Positions 37,411 through 48,024 of a stretch of 64,000 nucleotides of DNA are shown one piece after another. How positions within the stretch are numbered: position 1 is the first letter of the stretch; each line of letters starts with the position of its first letter. The translations under genes and the position numbers were made by a program. The stretch is from contig JAHJNL010000029.1 in assembly GCA_018820855.1 (NCBI GenBank), positions 1-64,000 on the forward strand, read 5' to 3'. This stretch comes from Pseudomonadota bacterium (GTDB taxonomy: Bacteria > Desulfobacterota > Desulfobulbia > Desulfobulbales > Desulfocapsaceae). The notes below the pieces were generated by a model. It ran no database searches and was not told where the DNA came from. It saw nothing but the letters and a program-made list of their open reading frames with translations.

Positions 37411-38706
37411 TTATCCTGGCAGCAAAGTCAATAATAGCCAGAACAGAAGACAGCCAAACAGAGCAAAGCATACACAGGGGGAAACCAAACGTCGCCAGGT
37501 TCTGGCCGGTTCTGCTCCAAAAAACTCGCAGGTCAGGACAAAACAGATGTGCAGGGGAGAAATCATCACGCCGGTGAACCCGAAAAATGTGGCCAGTACC
37601 AGGTAAGGTATGGTCTGATCGCGCATTCCGAGAGTGGCAAGGAGTGCCAGCAACAGGGGAAAGGTGGCTCCGACAAAGGCCACGTTGATCCCGGCCACCA
37701 TGCCTACCAGAAAAGGAAGAAAGGCGGCAGCTGCAACAAGGGCGATTCCGTCGCCTGCTGCACCAGCCATGGCATCCACAACGCCTGCCGCCTGCATGAT
37801 ATCTTTAAAAACAAAGATTGCCGCTATGACCGAAAGCATGGTCCACAGACTTTTCTTGCCAAGAACAGCCATCACAAACTTCAGGCCGAGACGATTTTGT
37901 ACCATCATGCAGATAACTGCGAAAAAAAGAGCTGCAATAACACCCCACTCAAAAGAAAATTTCGGGGCCAAAACCGGCAACAGACTTTCAAGTCCAACTG
38001 CACCTATAATGGCAATCAGCAAAGGCATCCCTTCTTTCATCACTAACACTATCTTGGCGCGTTGTGATGAAACAGCTCCTTCTTCGTTGCTCGTTCTAGC
38101 CTGCAAGGGACGCAAAAAAAAGAACCACCCGAGAAAAAACATCATCAGGACACCGGGCCAGGTACATGAAATAAAAGAGAGCAAAGGGATGTCAGCCAAA
38201 GCCACGGTAAGAATAATCCCTGGATAAAGCGGCCAGGCAAGTTCCCAAACATGCCTGAACCAGTAGTTAATCAATGCCCGTTCTCCACTTGTAAGCTCCA
38301 TGGATTCAGAAACAGATTGCACCATAGGTGCTGAAAAAACAGCTCCACCAGGCATGGGCAAAAGTCCAATCAAAGCAGGAAAAAAGATCAAGCGAAGTCG
38401 GGGACTGTGGAGATAGCCAGACAACATGGTCATGAGCCGCTTTGATTGGCCAGATCGTTCAAGGCCGTCAGAAAGGATGAGGATGAAAGCGATTATGGCT
38501 AAGAGAAAAAGAAATTTTTCCTAGGTGAGAGCCAACAGGCCTGTCTTAGCAAAGGTCAACGGTGACAGACCAAAGAAAAAACCCATGGCAAGAGCCCCGA
38601 CAAGGATAGAAATGGCCAGACCTCTTTTGAAACGAATTCCAAGCAGCATGAGGAAAAAGGCCCCAAGCACTTTTAAAAAGGGTAACGCTGCTGTCAGCCA
38701 GTCCAT
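37411..38706 (-). pseudogene. DUF401-like integral membrane protein interrupted by one in-frame TAG at 38521-38523
   Basis: ORFs 38521..38745 and 37411..38433 are in the same frame. Reading through gives ...FGLSPLTFAKTGLLALT*EKFLFLLAIIAFILILSDGLERSGQSKRLMTMLSGYLHSPRLRLIFFPALIGLLPMPGGAVFSAPM..., one continuous membrane protein. Confidence 0.8.
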
Positions 38707-38757
38707 TGGAATCCTTACACTATCGGAACAGATAGTTATCCTCACTTCAACAGAACA

Positions 38758-38800
38758 ATCAAAAAAGGCCCTCTTTTCTAAGAAGGGGCCTTTTTTGATC
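38758..38800 (-). terminator. Rho-independent terminator downstream of the YkgJ-like gene
   Basis: ATCAAAAAAGGCCC / GGGCCTTTTTTGAT stem (38758-38771 / 38786-38799); T-run in both directions. Confidence 0.85.
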
Positions 38801-38822
38801 CTAACTCCTACGCAAATGAAGC

Positions 38823-39614
38823 TTACCTGTTGTTCAAAATATCCTCAATATTCTTCTCTTCGATCTTATGCGCAAAAATTCTCTGCAGTAATGGGCCTAA
38901 TATTTCCACATCCTCTTCCAGGAACAGAAAACCTGGAAGAGGCAATGCCTTCACCACTTGCGCACGCCCCTGATCTGCTGACGATGCAGGCAGCAGCCCG
39001 ATATACTGTCTGTTTTCAGGAAGATCGCTCAGAGCAAGGAGGACATCAAGCATATTCCCCCAGTATTCACCCTGCCCCAGATGTTCAATAATCTGCATAA
39101 CTGCAGTGGAAGCTGCAAGATAGCTTTCTGAAATCACGGCTGATATTCCAGGAATACATTTTTTTTCAGAAACAAAACAGCGACAGGAGAAAGGTCGAAC
39201 CTCATAAACAGCGCAGCAGTCATTTTCCAAAAACGGGCAACCACTTTCATTGCCATAAGCCCCGGACTCCACATCATCTCCCTGCAAACAGGCAGCGGCA
39301 AAACCGTTGGTTGTCATTTCAGGACGCCTGGTAACTCCTTTTTGCTGCATTTTTTTCGCAAACCACTCCATTTTCCCATTCTCACGAATATGACGGTGGA
39401 TCAGATCCCCTTCAACAGCAGCCATTGTCACATTTTGTGTACAACAGACACGGCAACCCTTTTTACAGATAATTTTCTCCTGCGTTGCCCATGTTTCAAA
39501 TTCATCATAGATCGCTAACAAAATTCTTTCTTTTAATGAAACCATACTATCTCTTCCTTTTTCTGTGATAAATTCAATATCATACTGCGCTAGCATAGTG
39601 GTTGACTTTTCCAA
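38823..39614 (-). CDS. YkgJ family cysteine-cluster protein
   Basis: ICKKGCRVCCTQNVTMAAVEGDLI...CPFLENDCCAVYEVRPFSCRCFVSEKKC. Confidence 0.85.
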   Translation of the reverse strand: MEKSTTMLAQYDIEFITEKGRDSMVSLKERILLAIYDEFETWATQEKIICKKGCRVCCTQNVTMAAVEGDLIHRHIRENGKMEWFAKKMQQKGVTRRPEMTTNGFAAACLQGDDVESGAYGNESGCPFLENDCCAVYEVRPFSCRCFVSEKKCIPGISAVISESYLAASTAVMQIIEHLGQGEYWGNMLDVLLALSDLPENRQYIGLLPASSADQGRAQVVKALPLPGFLFLEEDVEILGPLLQRIFAHKIEEKNIEDILNNR

Positions 39615-39721
39615 GCGCCTTCATATATAATAAAAAAAACCTGCTTGTTCAGCTGGTTATCTTATGGTGCAATCCCACTTGCGCCACTATAGCAGTTCAA
39701 TTCTTAAAAAAGGAGAATATT

Positions 39722-40426
39722 ATGACACTTTCTAGAATTTGCGTTCTCTCTCTTTTCTTTCTGATAACCAGCAGTATCAATGCAGTCTCAGCTTCCAGCG
39801 AAGATTATTCCGATCCCCAGGCCTTGGTGGATGAAAGCAGCGTCGTCTTTCAACGCTTCAAGGAAGATCCGAATATGACATGGTTTCGCGATAATGTTCA
39901 AAACGCCAAGGCAATCTTCATTGTCCCGCAAATGCTGAAGGCAGGCTTTATCATCGGTGGTTCCGGCGGCTCAGGAGCACTACTCTCCAAAGACATGAAA
40001 ACCGGCGACTGGAGCTATCCTGCTTTTTACACCATGGGATCTGTCTCATTCGGATTGCAGGCCGGCGGTGAAGCCTCGGAAATCATCCTCATGATCATGA
40101 CTGAAAAAGGTATGGATTCCATGCTGACCACATCCTTTAAACTTGGAGCAGATGCCACGGTAGCAGCCGGACCTGTGGGAACGGGTGTCAAGGCAGCAAC
40201 GACAGACATCCTTGCCTTTGCCAGATCCAAAGGAGCCTTTGCCGGGATATCCATCGAAGGAGCTGTGATCAGCCCTCGCAACAAGTGGAACGAATCATAT
40301 TATGGACAACCCACTACTCCTGCCGACATTGTTATCAGACATATGGTAACAAACCCTCAGGCCGATAAACTACGTGCTCTGGTAACAGAACAGGGTAAGC
40401 AAACAACCACCAAGGTAACCTATTAA
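39722..40426 (+). CDS. SYLF-domain (YSC84-like lipid-binding) exported protein
   Basis: Signal peptide, then AKAIFIVPQMLKAGFIIGGSGGSGALLSKD...WSYPAFYTMGSVSFGLQAGGEASEIILMIMTEKGMDSMLTTSFKLGADATVAAGPVG. Start at internal ATG 39722 after aaaaaaggag. Confidence 0.92.
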   Translation: MTLSRICVLSLFFLITSSINAVSASSEDYSDPQALVDESSVVFQRFKEDPNMTWFRDNVQNAKAIFIVPQMLKAGFIIGGSGGSGALLSKDMKTGDWSYPAFYTMGSVSFGLQAGGEASEIILMIMTEKGMDSMLTTSFKLGADATVAAGPVGTGVKAATTDILAFARSKGAFAGISIEGAVISPRNKWNESYYGQPTTPADIVIRHMVTNPQADKLRALVTEQGKQTTTKVTY

Positions 40427-40540
40427 CCCCATCAATTTTGCTCTGCAACTCCAACAGATTTTGGCGGATATTTTGTAACAGTTTCTTACTTATCTTCATC
40501 GAGACATATCCCTTATACCCAAAATAAAAGACTCTTTAAG

Positions 40541-40575
40541 AAAACGACCTGGCAGTCCAGGTCGTTTTGTTTTTT
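40541..40575 (+). terminator. Rho-independent terminator between the SYLF gene and the RND operon
   Basis: AAAACGACCTGG-CAGT-CCAGGTCGTTTT, then GTTTTTTT. Confidence 0.93.
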
Positions 40576-40606
40576 TACACCCCTTTTTGCAATAGGAACT
40601 GATTCA

Positions 40607-41794
40607 ATGATTGGTAAAATGCAACTCCTGCCCCTCTGTCTTGGGGTCTGTCTAGCTCTGTCCGCCTGTTCTTCTGATAAAAAGAATCAACAGGAAAACA
40701 CCCCACAGGCACCACCGCCTCTGCCTGTGGAAACAATTACCGTACAACAAGAACAGGTTCCTATCTGGCTGGAATACACCGGAAAAACAGAAGCCACCCA
40801 GCGCATAGAAGTCCGGGCCCGTGTCTCAGGAACCCTGGAAGAGGTCCTCTTCAACGATGGTGATTTTGTAACAAAAGGCCAGAAACTCTTTGTCATTGAA
40901 AAAACTTCTTACCAGGCATCTCTTGACCAGGCACAGGCCGTACTGGAACAGGACACAGCCTCGTTGAATCTGGCAATTTCTGATGTGGATCGCTACAAGC
41001 CGCTGGTAGCAAAAGATCTGGCGCCCAAAGCAACGCTGGACCAGTACGTTGCCAAGGCCGATGAACTGCGCGCCCGAATTAAATCTGATCAGGCTTCAAT
41101 CAGGGAAGCAAAGCTCAATCTCAGCTACACCGATGTCCTTGCGCCAGAATCAGGACGCGTCGGTCGCAAGCAGGTGGATGTCGGCAATATCGTAGGCTAT
41201 GCAGAAAAAACTCTGCTCGCCACCATCATCTTTGATGATCCCATGTACGCCTATTTCAACCCCAGTGAAGAAGAGTTCCAGATCATGCGCCAGCATAAAT
41301 CAATGCAGATCATGCCTGCCAAGGTCCGTGTCCCTGATAATCGGGGAAATCTGGTAAAACGAGAACCCTACCAGGGGCAGGTCGATTTTGGCGACAACCG
41401 TGTGGACCGAATGACTGGCACCATCACCATGCGTGCCATTGTTCCCAACCCGGACCATGACATCCTTGAAGGTACCTTTGTTTATGTGGATGTCTTTGTC
41501 TCTGACAAATCTGAATTCATGATGGTTCCTCCCAGTGTGGTTATGGAAGATCAGCAGGGGAGTTTTCTCTACATTGTCAACAAAGACGGAAAGGCTGAAC
41601 GAGTGAATGTCAAACGCGGGTTTGAGAGCAGGTTTTACCTGCAGATCACGGAAGGACTGCCAGACAATTCCCAGGTCATCATTTCAGGACTGCAAAAAGT
41701 CAGGCAAGGCGGCAAGGTAACAGCTAAAGATGTCACTGCCGAAAAGGGCGTCATGGCAGTCTTGAAGCAACAAAAGATGACCCCCACGGAGTAA
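40607..41794 (+). CDS. RND efflux periplasmic adaptor (AcrA/MexA family)
   Basis: Lipobox LALSACSS; EYTGKTEATQRIEVRARVSGTLEEVLFNDGDFVTKGQKLFVIE; TDVLAPESGRVGRKQVDVGNIV. Confidence 0.95.
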   Translation: MIGKMQLLPLCLGVCLALSACSSDKKNQQENTPQAPPPLPVETITVQQEQVPIWLEYTGKTEATQRIEVRARVSGTLEEVLFNDGDFVTKGQKLFVIEKTSYQASLDQAQAVLEQDTASLNLAISDVDRYKPLVAKDLAPKATLDQYVAKADELRARIKSDQASIREAKLNLSYTDVLAPESGRVGRKQVDVGNIVGYAEKTLLATIIFDDPMYAYFNPSEEEFQIMRQHKSMQIMPAKVRVPDNRGNLVKREPYQGQVDFGDNRVDRMTGTITMRAIVPNPDHDILEGTFVYVDVFVSDKSEFMMVPPSVVMEDQQGSFLYIVNKDGKAERVNVKRGFESRFYLQITEGLPDNSQVIISGLQKVRQGGKVTAKDVTAEKGVMAVLKQQKMTPTE

Positions 41795-41796
41795 AT

Positions 41797-44700
41797 ATGC
41801 TATCCATATTTTTTATTAAAAGACCCATATTTGCCATGGTCATCGCTCTGATGACCGTGATTGCAGGGGCGGTCTGTATTGTCATCCTGCCCATCCAGGA
41901 ATATCCGGATGTAACGCCACCCACGGTTGTCGTTTCTGCCACCTATGTCGGAGCCAATGCATATACTGTAGAAGAGTCCGTAACCCGTCCCCTCGAAGAC
42001 CAGATCAATGGGGTCAAGGGTATGATCTACATGGATTCCTCATCCACCAGTTCCGGGACCTCCACTATCAATATCTATTTTGAACCTGGCTATGACTTGG
42101 ATATTGCCACTGTGGATGTTCAGAACAAGGTCTCCATGGCCACCCCTCAGCTCCCATCCGAAGTTAAACAACAAGGAGTTATGGTCGACAAACAATCTCC
42201 TTCAATCATCTGTTTTGTCGGCGTAACCGGCGATGAACGCTATGATGACAAGTTTCTTAGTAACTTTGTTAACATCAATATCCTCGACGAACTACGCCGT
42301 ATTCCCGGTGTCGGGAAAGCAACCAACATGGGGGAGAAAAAATATTCCATCCGTGTATGGCTTGATCCTGATCGGGTGAAATCCCTGGGACTCAGTCCCA
42401 ATGATATTATCAGCTCCATTCAATCTCAGAACAGGCAGGCTGCTCTCGGTCGTATCGGAGCCGCGCCCACCTTTAAAAATCAACAGATCGAATTTGTCCT
42501 CACCACTGATGGCCGTCTCAGTCAGGTCAAGGAATTTGAGAACATCGTAATCAAATTCAAGGATGACGGCACCCTGGTCTACCTCAAAGACGTGGCAAAA
42601 GTTGAGATGGGATCGGAAAAGTATGACTGGAATGCTCTTATCAATAAAAAAGAAGCTGCCCTCGTTGCCATCTATCAACAGCCCGGCTCTAATTCTTTAG
42701 AGATTAAACAGGCCGTTGTTAAAAAAATGGAAGAACTCAAAGACCGTTTCCCAGAAGGGGTTGAATACCGCATTCCCTACGATACGACTCTCTTTGTTGA
42801 CGTAGCCATTGCAAACGTCGTGGAAACACTCTTTATTGCTGTGGCACTGGTTGTTCTGACCATCCTTATTTTTCTCGGATCCATCCGTCCCACTATAATT
42901 GCCGTCATTTCCGTTCCTGTGTCGCTTGTAGGAACCTTTGCCATACTGAAAGCTGCAGACTTTTCCATAAACTTTCTGACCCTTTTTGGTTTGATCCTGG
43001 CCATTGGTATTGTGGTCGATGACGTTATCCTGGTAGTGGAGAACGTGGAGAGGCTGCTGAGCGAAGAACCGGATCTGACCGTTCCTCAAGTCGTCAAAAA
43101 AGCGATGATCCAGCTCATTGGCCCAATCATAGCAACTACTCTGGTCCTTGTGGCTGTCTTTGTTCCAGTCTCTTTCATGCCTGGGCTGACCGGTTCCATC
43201 TACCGTCAGTTTTCCTTAACCATCAGTTTCTCAGTTCTCATCTCCTCGGTGAATGCGCTGACCCTGTCACCGGCATTGGCCGCCATCCTTATTAAACGTA
43301 CCAAGGAAGGAAGCAAGAAGTTTATCTTCTTCCGTTGGTTTGACACTTTTTTTAATTGGGTTACAGGCATCTACACCGGCACTGTCAACTTTCTGATCAA
43401 GACCCGCTATCTGGTCATGCTTGCCTTTTTCGGGATGGTCTGGGTTACCTACTATCTTTTTACCATTACTCCCACAGGCTTTGTCCCTGAAGAGGACAAG
43501 GGCGCATTAATGGTCATGTATAATCTCAAACCCGGTTCTTCCATCGAAAAAACATCAGAAATACGCAAAGAATTCGAAGAGATCCTCCTCGCCATTCCCG
43601 GAATCAAAGATGTGGTCATCATTGATGGCTACAATATACTTTCCTCAACTTTGGATTCCAGTTCCGGTGCTGGTTTTATTTCCCTGACCCCTTGGGAGGA
43701 ACGCAAAACACCGGAACTTCAAGTGGCTGGCATTATCCGGGCCATCAATGAAAAAGGACAAGCCATCACCGACGCCAATGTTGGGGCCTTTAATATTCCA
43801 GGAATACCAGGACTCGGAACAGTAGGCGGTTTTGACTTTAGAATGCAGGATTTTCTTTCCGGTGATCTCAATACTTTTGTTAATTATACGAGGCAACTCC
43901 TGGCCGAGGCTAATAAGGACCCTCGTATCGAAAAAGCATACACCACATATTCCCCCAACTATCCTATGCTCGCAGTCGATGTAGATCGTAGAAAGGCAGC
44001 AGCACTAGGGGTGGAGATGTCTGAACTCTATTCCACCATGCAGGCCTATTTTGGTTCTTTCTATGTCAACGACTTCAACAAATATGGCAAGGTCTATCGG
44101 GTCTATGTCCAGGCCGACAAGAACTTTAGAAGTGAGGTCAAAGATATAGACAAACTCTTTGTTAAGAATTACCAGGGTAATATGGTTCCCCTTTCCACCC
44201 TGCTCAAGGTTTCCTTTGAAACCGGCCCCCAGAACCTACAGCATTACAACATGTACCGATCCATCACCATCAACGGTGGAGCTGCTCCAGGTTACAGCTC
44301 AGGTCAGGCCATGGCAGCAATGCAGGAAATCTCAGAGAAGGTGTTACCGCCAAGCAAGACTTACGGTTTTGATTGGTCCGGTATGTCCTACCAGGAAAGG
44401 CTTGCCGGCAATATGACCATATACGTCTTCACCTTTGCCATTGTTGCCGTCTACCTCTTTCTCTGCGCCCAGTTTGAAAGCTGGGTACTGCCTATTATGA
44501 TTCTTATCCCCGTACCTCTGGTCATGCTCGGAGCCTTGGTCGCCCTGAAGATCACCGGAATCGACAATAATCTCTTTGCCCAGGTGGGTCTGATCCTGCT
44601 AATCGGCATGTCCACTAAAAATGCGATTCTCATTATCGAGTTCTGCAAGGAGCAGCGAGAAGATGGATTCTCCATTATAGAATCAGCGCAAAATGCTGCT

Positions 44701-44946
44701 CGCCTGCGATTCCGACCCATTATGATGACCATTATCTCTTTTCTCCTCGGCGTCCTGCCCCTCGCCTTTGCAGCGGGTGCCGGAGCCATGACCATGCGCT
44801 CCATTGGCGTTGTCATCATGGGAGGAATGATCGCCGCAACCTTTGTCTCCACCCTCCTGGTCCCCGTTATCTATGTCCTTTTGGAGACGGTGCGAGAAAA
44901 ATTTGTCAGTGTCGAAGAAGAAGTTCGCAATCGGCAGCTAGTTTAG
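41797..44946 (+). CDS. RND efflux permease (AcrB/MexB, HAE1 family)
   Basis: 1049 aa; FFIKRPIFAMVIALMTVIAGAVCIVILPIQEYPDVTPPTVVVSATYVGANA; TM4 IGIVVDDVILVVENVERLL. Confidence 0.97.
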   Translation: MLSIFFIKRPIFAMVIALMTVIAGAVCIVILPIQEYPDVTPPTVVVSATYVGANAYTVEESVTRPLEDQINGVKGMIYMDSSSTSSGTSTINIYFEPGYDLDIATVDVQNKVSMATPQLPSEVKQQGVMVDKQSPSIICFVGVTGDERYDDKFLSNFVNINILDELRRIPGVGKATNMGEKKYSIRVWLDPDRVKSLGLSPNDIISSIQSQNRQAALGRIGAAPTFKNQQIEFVLTTDGRLSQVKEFENIVIKFKDDGTLVYLKDVAKVEMGSEKYDWNALINKKEAALVAIYQQPGSNSLEIKQAVVKKMEELKDRFPEGVEYRIPYDTTLFVDVAIANVVETLFIAVALVVLTILIFLGSIRPTIIAVISVPVSLVGTFAILKAADFSINFLTLFGLILAIGIVVDDVILVVENVERLLSEEPDLTVPQVVKKAMIQLIGPIIATTLVLVAVFVPVSFMPGLTGSIYRQFSLTISFSVLISSVNALTLSPALAAILIKRTKEGSKKFIFFRWFDTFFNWVTGIYTGTVNFLIKTRYLVMLAFFGMVWVTYYLFTITPTGFVPEEDKGALMVMYNLKPGSSIEKTSEIRKEFEEILLAIPGIKDVVIIDGYNILSSTLDSSSGAGFISLTPWEERKTPELQVAGIIRAINEKGQAITDANVGAFNIPGIPGLGTVGGFDFRMQDFLSGDLNTFVNYTRQLLAEANKDPRIEKAYTTYSPNYPMLAVDVDRRKAAALGVEMSELYSTMQAYFGSFYVNDFNKYGKVYRVYVQADKNFRSEVKDIDKLFVKNYQGNMVPLSTLLKVSFETGPQNLQHYNMYRSITINGGAAPGYSSGQAMAAMQEISEKVLPPSKTYGFDWSGMSYQERLAGNMTIYVFTFAIVAVYLFLCAQFESWVLPIMILIPVPLVMLGALVALKITGIDNNLFAQVGLILLIGMSTKNAILIIEFCKEQREDGFSIIESAQNAARLRFRPIMMTIISFLLGVLPLAFAAGAGAMTMRSIGVVIMGGMIAATFVSTLLVPVIYVLLETVREKFVSVEEEVRNRQLV

Positions 44947-44977
44947 GATTATTAATACAAGATCCGCAGGTAATCGT

Positions 44978-46327
44978 ATGCGCCTTACACTCAAAGCACT
45001 CTCCTTTATCATCATTCTCTGTTCTACTGGTATGCCGAAGAACGGATACAGTACCGAACCGGCTTCTGGCCCGATACTCGGCCTCGAAGATTTCATTGAA
45101 ATTGCCCTTCGCAATAACCCAGCAGTAGCCATAGCCCGGAGCCAGGTATTAGCATCAGAAGGCAGAAAGACTCAGGCCGTCAGTGGATACTTGCCCCGAC
45201 TCACAGCGAAAGGCGAAGCCGGTCGCATCCATATCAACGACTTAACGCCTGTTGATGAAGCCGGCGTCATGTCCGGAAATCTGTCTGCAAACCAGCTTAT
45301 TTATGATTTTGGCAACACCACCGGTGCAATTTCCGCCAGCGTTTATAATATTGAAGCAGCAAGAGCACAGCTGAATTCCGTTGGCTCAGATCTCATATAC
45401 CAAGTCAAAGCAGCCTACTACAGTGTACTTGAAAAACATCACTTGATTATGGTGGCTAATGAACAGGTCAAGAGCTATCAGATGCATTATGACCGTGCCA
45501 AGGAATACTTCAAGGCAGGGGTAAAGTCCAAGATTGACGTTACCAATGCCCAGGTAGAATTGACAGACGCCAAATTGCAGTTACTCCAGAGCCGCTTTGC
45601 CTTGAAATCTGCCAAAGTTGCCCTGGAGAAAGTTGTAGGAACAAATCCTGGCGAGGGCACCTACCTCATTCAAGAGCAAGACCTTGATCTCAAACAATTT
45701 ATAAATTTCCTTGCCCCCATGCCGGTTTCACGAGAAGAACTGCTGCAAACAGCCACTCTCCAGCGCCCCGACCTGCAGCAGGCCCAAAAAGCAATCAATT
45801 CTGCCGAATCACTACTCACCGCTGCCCAGGGCGGCTTCTGGCCGACACTTGGCGCTACAGCTTCCTATGACACTTACAACACTGACCTGCCAACGCTTCA
45901 AGACCAATGGCAGATTGGCATCGCCCTGGACTGGGAGTTTTTTTCAGGCTTCCGTACCCAGGGTGAAGTCGCTGAGGCGAAATCCAGTTTAAGAAGTTAC
46001 AAAGCACAGATGCGTGACATTGAACTGACTGTCACGCAGGAAGTGACAAACAACTTCCTTCTTGCCGAGGAACAACGGGAATCAGTTTTTCTTGCCAATG
46101 AAATTCTCACCCTTGCTGAAGAGAACCTTGATCTGGCAGATCAACGCTATAAAACAGGCCTGGGAGACATGATAGAGTTTAATGATGCCCAGCTCAGGAT
46201 CGCAAAGGCCAGGAGTAACCTGGTAACTGCGTATTACGGTTACAACACGGCGTTAGCCAGTCTTGAGAAGGCCATAGGAATTTACCCGGATATGAATGAG
46301 CCTGAAACCAAAGAAATTCAAAAATAA
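44978..46327 (+). CDS. TolC family outer-membrane efflux protein
   Basis: 449 aa; two OEP repeats (LEDFIEIALRNNPAVAIARSQVLASEGRKTQAVSGYLPRL; LATLQRPDLQQAQKAINSAESLLTAAQGGFWPTLGATASY). Confidence 0.93.
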   Translation: MRLTLKALSFIIILCSTGMPKNGYSTEPASGPILGLEDFIEIALRNNPAVAIARSQVLASEGRKTQAVSGYLPRLTAKGEAGRIHINDLTPVDEAGVMSGNLSANQLIYDFGNTTGAISASVYNIEAARAQLNSVGSDLIYQVKAAYYSVLEKHHLIMVANEQVKSYQMHYDRAKEYFKAGVKSKIDVTNAQVELTDAKLQLLQSRFALKSAKVALEKVVGTNPGEGTYLIQEQDLDLKQFINFLAPMPVSREELLQTATLQRPDLQQAQKAINSAESLLTAAQGGFWPTLGATASYDTYNTDLPTLQDQWQIGIALDWEFFSGFRTQGEVAEAKSSLRSYKAQMRDIELTVTQEVTNNFLLAEEQRESVFLANEILTLAEENLDLADQRYKTGLGDMIEFNDAQLRIAKARSNLVTAYYGYNTALASLEKAIGIYPDMNEPETKEIQK

Positions 46328-46501
46328 GCATAAGCCGTATTCCTTATCGAGGCAAGCTGGCCTTCCAAGAACGCCAGACGCTTTTAACACTCTATAAATG
46401 TGTAGGAAGTACCTTATTAAATTAATTATTAATTTTTCACAGATAACGAAAGGTCCTGGCCACAAGGCCCATTTGTCATAGCTGATCTCGTCAATAAACG
46501 T

Positions 46502-47593
46502 ATGCATACTCCCCCCACCTCAACCGTGTCTCCATCTCTAACAGAAAAGGAAATCATACTGATTGTAGAAGACTCCTTGGTCAATCGTACGTTGTTATCC
46601 AACCTCCTTACCCGACATGGTTACCAGGTTTGGAGCACTGACAGTGCACAAGCTGCTCTAGAAACTCTTGAACATGAATTACCTGACCTGATAGCCTTGG
46701 ACATCATGATGCCCGGCATGGATGGTTATGAACTTTGCAGAATACTCAAAAAAGACAGACGGACCAGGGATATCCCTGTCATTTTCATCAGCTCACTGGA
46801 TAAAACAGAAAACAAGTTGACCGGATTTAGAGCAGGAGGGGTAGATTATATAACCAAGCCTTTTTATCATGAAGAGGTCCTGGCCCGCTTCTCCACCCAC
46901 TTGAAACTCAGTCGACTGCAACACCAACTTAGTGAACAAAACAAGCAGTTGACACAGGAAAAACAAAAAACAGAATCACTCCTCTTCAATGTGTTCCCGG
47001 TCAACGTGGCGAGGGAATTAATGGAAACAGGAACCTGCCTGCCACGCTCCTTTGACCAGGTAACTGTCTGTTTTGCTGATATTATTTCTTTTACCGCCAC
47101 CGCCTCCTCACTTGCACCCGAATTCATCATAGGCGAACTCAATGATATATTTACTGAATTTGATCAGATAGCTGAAGAGTACGATTGTGAGCGCATAAAA
47201 ACAATGGGTGATGCCTATCTCTTTGCCTGTGGTGTTCCTGTGGAAAACAGGCAACATGCGTTCAATGTTGTCCAGACTGCAAAGGGAATGATTAACTTTC
47301 TGGAAAAACGCAACAACTCAACAGGACAACAATGGAAAATCCGGATTGGCATACACAGTGGTAAGATCGTGAGCGGCATAGTCGGTTCGAAAAAATTCCT
47401 CTATGACATCTTTGGTGATACAGTAAATATTGCCGCGCGAATGGAAGAGCTTTCCTTACCGATGCGAATCAACATCTCCGAGGCAACCTATATGTTGCTG
47501 CAAGATCGATTCACCTTTATCAAAAGAAGCGACATTGAAGTAAAAGGTAAGGGCATATTATCCATGTATCTTGTTGAAAACAACCTTCTATAA
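46502..47593 (+). CDS. Response regulator with class III adenylate/guanylate cyclase output
   Basis: REC ILIVEDSLVNRTLLSNLLTRHGY...LIALDIMMPGMDGYEL; cyclase VTVCFADIISFTATASSLAPEFIIGELNDIFTEFDQIAEEYDCERIKTMGDAYLFACG...IRIGIHSGKIVSGIVGSKKFLYDIFGDTVNIAARMEE. Confidence 0.94.
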   Translation: MHTPPTSTVSPSLTEKEIILIVEDSLVNRTLLSNLLTRHGYQVWSTDSAQAALETLEHELPDLIALDIMMPGMDGYELCRILKKDRRTRDIPVIFISSLDKTENKLTGFRAGGVDYITKPFYHEEVLARFSTHLKLSRLQHQLSEQNKQLTQEKQKTESLLFNVFPVNVARELMETGTCLPRSFDQVTVCFADIISFTATASSLAPEFIIGELNDIFTEFDQIAEEYDCERIKTMGDAYLFACGVPVENRQHAFNVVQTAKGMINFLEKRNNSTGQQWKIRIGIHSGKIVSGIVGSKKFLYDIFGDTVNIAARMEELSLPMRINISEATYMLLQDRFTFIKRSDIEVKGKGILSMYLVENNLL

Positions 47594-48024
47594 ATCACAG
47601 CGGTGCCATTCCGACTGAACAGCCCCTGTTAGATTATACGGAATATGTGTCGGACCGCCCCCTGTCTCTTGCAGTACCGTATCAGATTCTACACTCCTTG
47701 TTCAGTTCAAACCATGTGCCTGTGTGGTGTTCCTTCTGCCGATACATGAAAGATGCAGTAACGCGTTGTCCAGTCTGCCGACTCAATCCTTCCTTTATGG
47801 CCGTATCATATAGGATTACCGACACATTTCCTCCTTTCGTCCCATTTGACATTTGATCCCTTTTGATCGTATAATTTTAATTGAGAAAGAGCCACGCCTG
47901 TTGCAAGACAGCGACGACTAACCACTGAGCCTATAAGCCAGCTCGGTTGCCCTTAAAAGACAAACCCTGCTGTTTTTTTTAAAATTCTTAGTATCTACAC
48001 CTAATCTGAGAAATTTTAGGAGGA

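Noticed and set aside
37549-38227. Plus-strand ORFs of 165-197 aa antisense to the DUF401-like gene
   Set aside because: Low-complexity Arg/Ala/Thr/Lys composition; mirror of a hydrophobic coding strand.
38521-38523. TAG as a pyrrolysine codon
   Set aside because: TAG is used as an ordinary terminator elsewhere in the window (e.g. the TonB receptor at 27843, YfiR at 28399, the RND permease at 44946, the permease at 50514), and a transporter-like TM protein is not a known Pyl target. Nonsense mutation or error is simpler.
47647-47856. 69-aa ORF with CSFC...CPVC
   Set aside because: Two CxxC pairs are suggestive of a zinc ribbon, but start context is poor and the rest has no coding character; not called.
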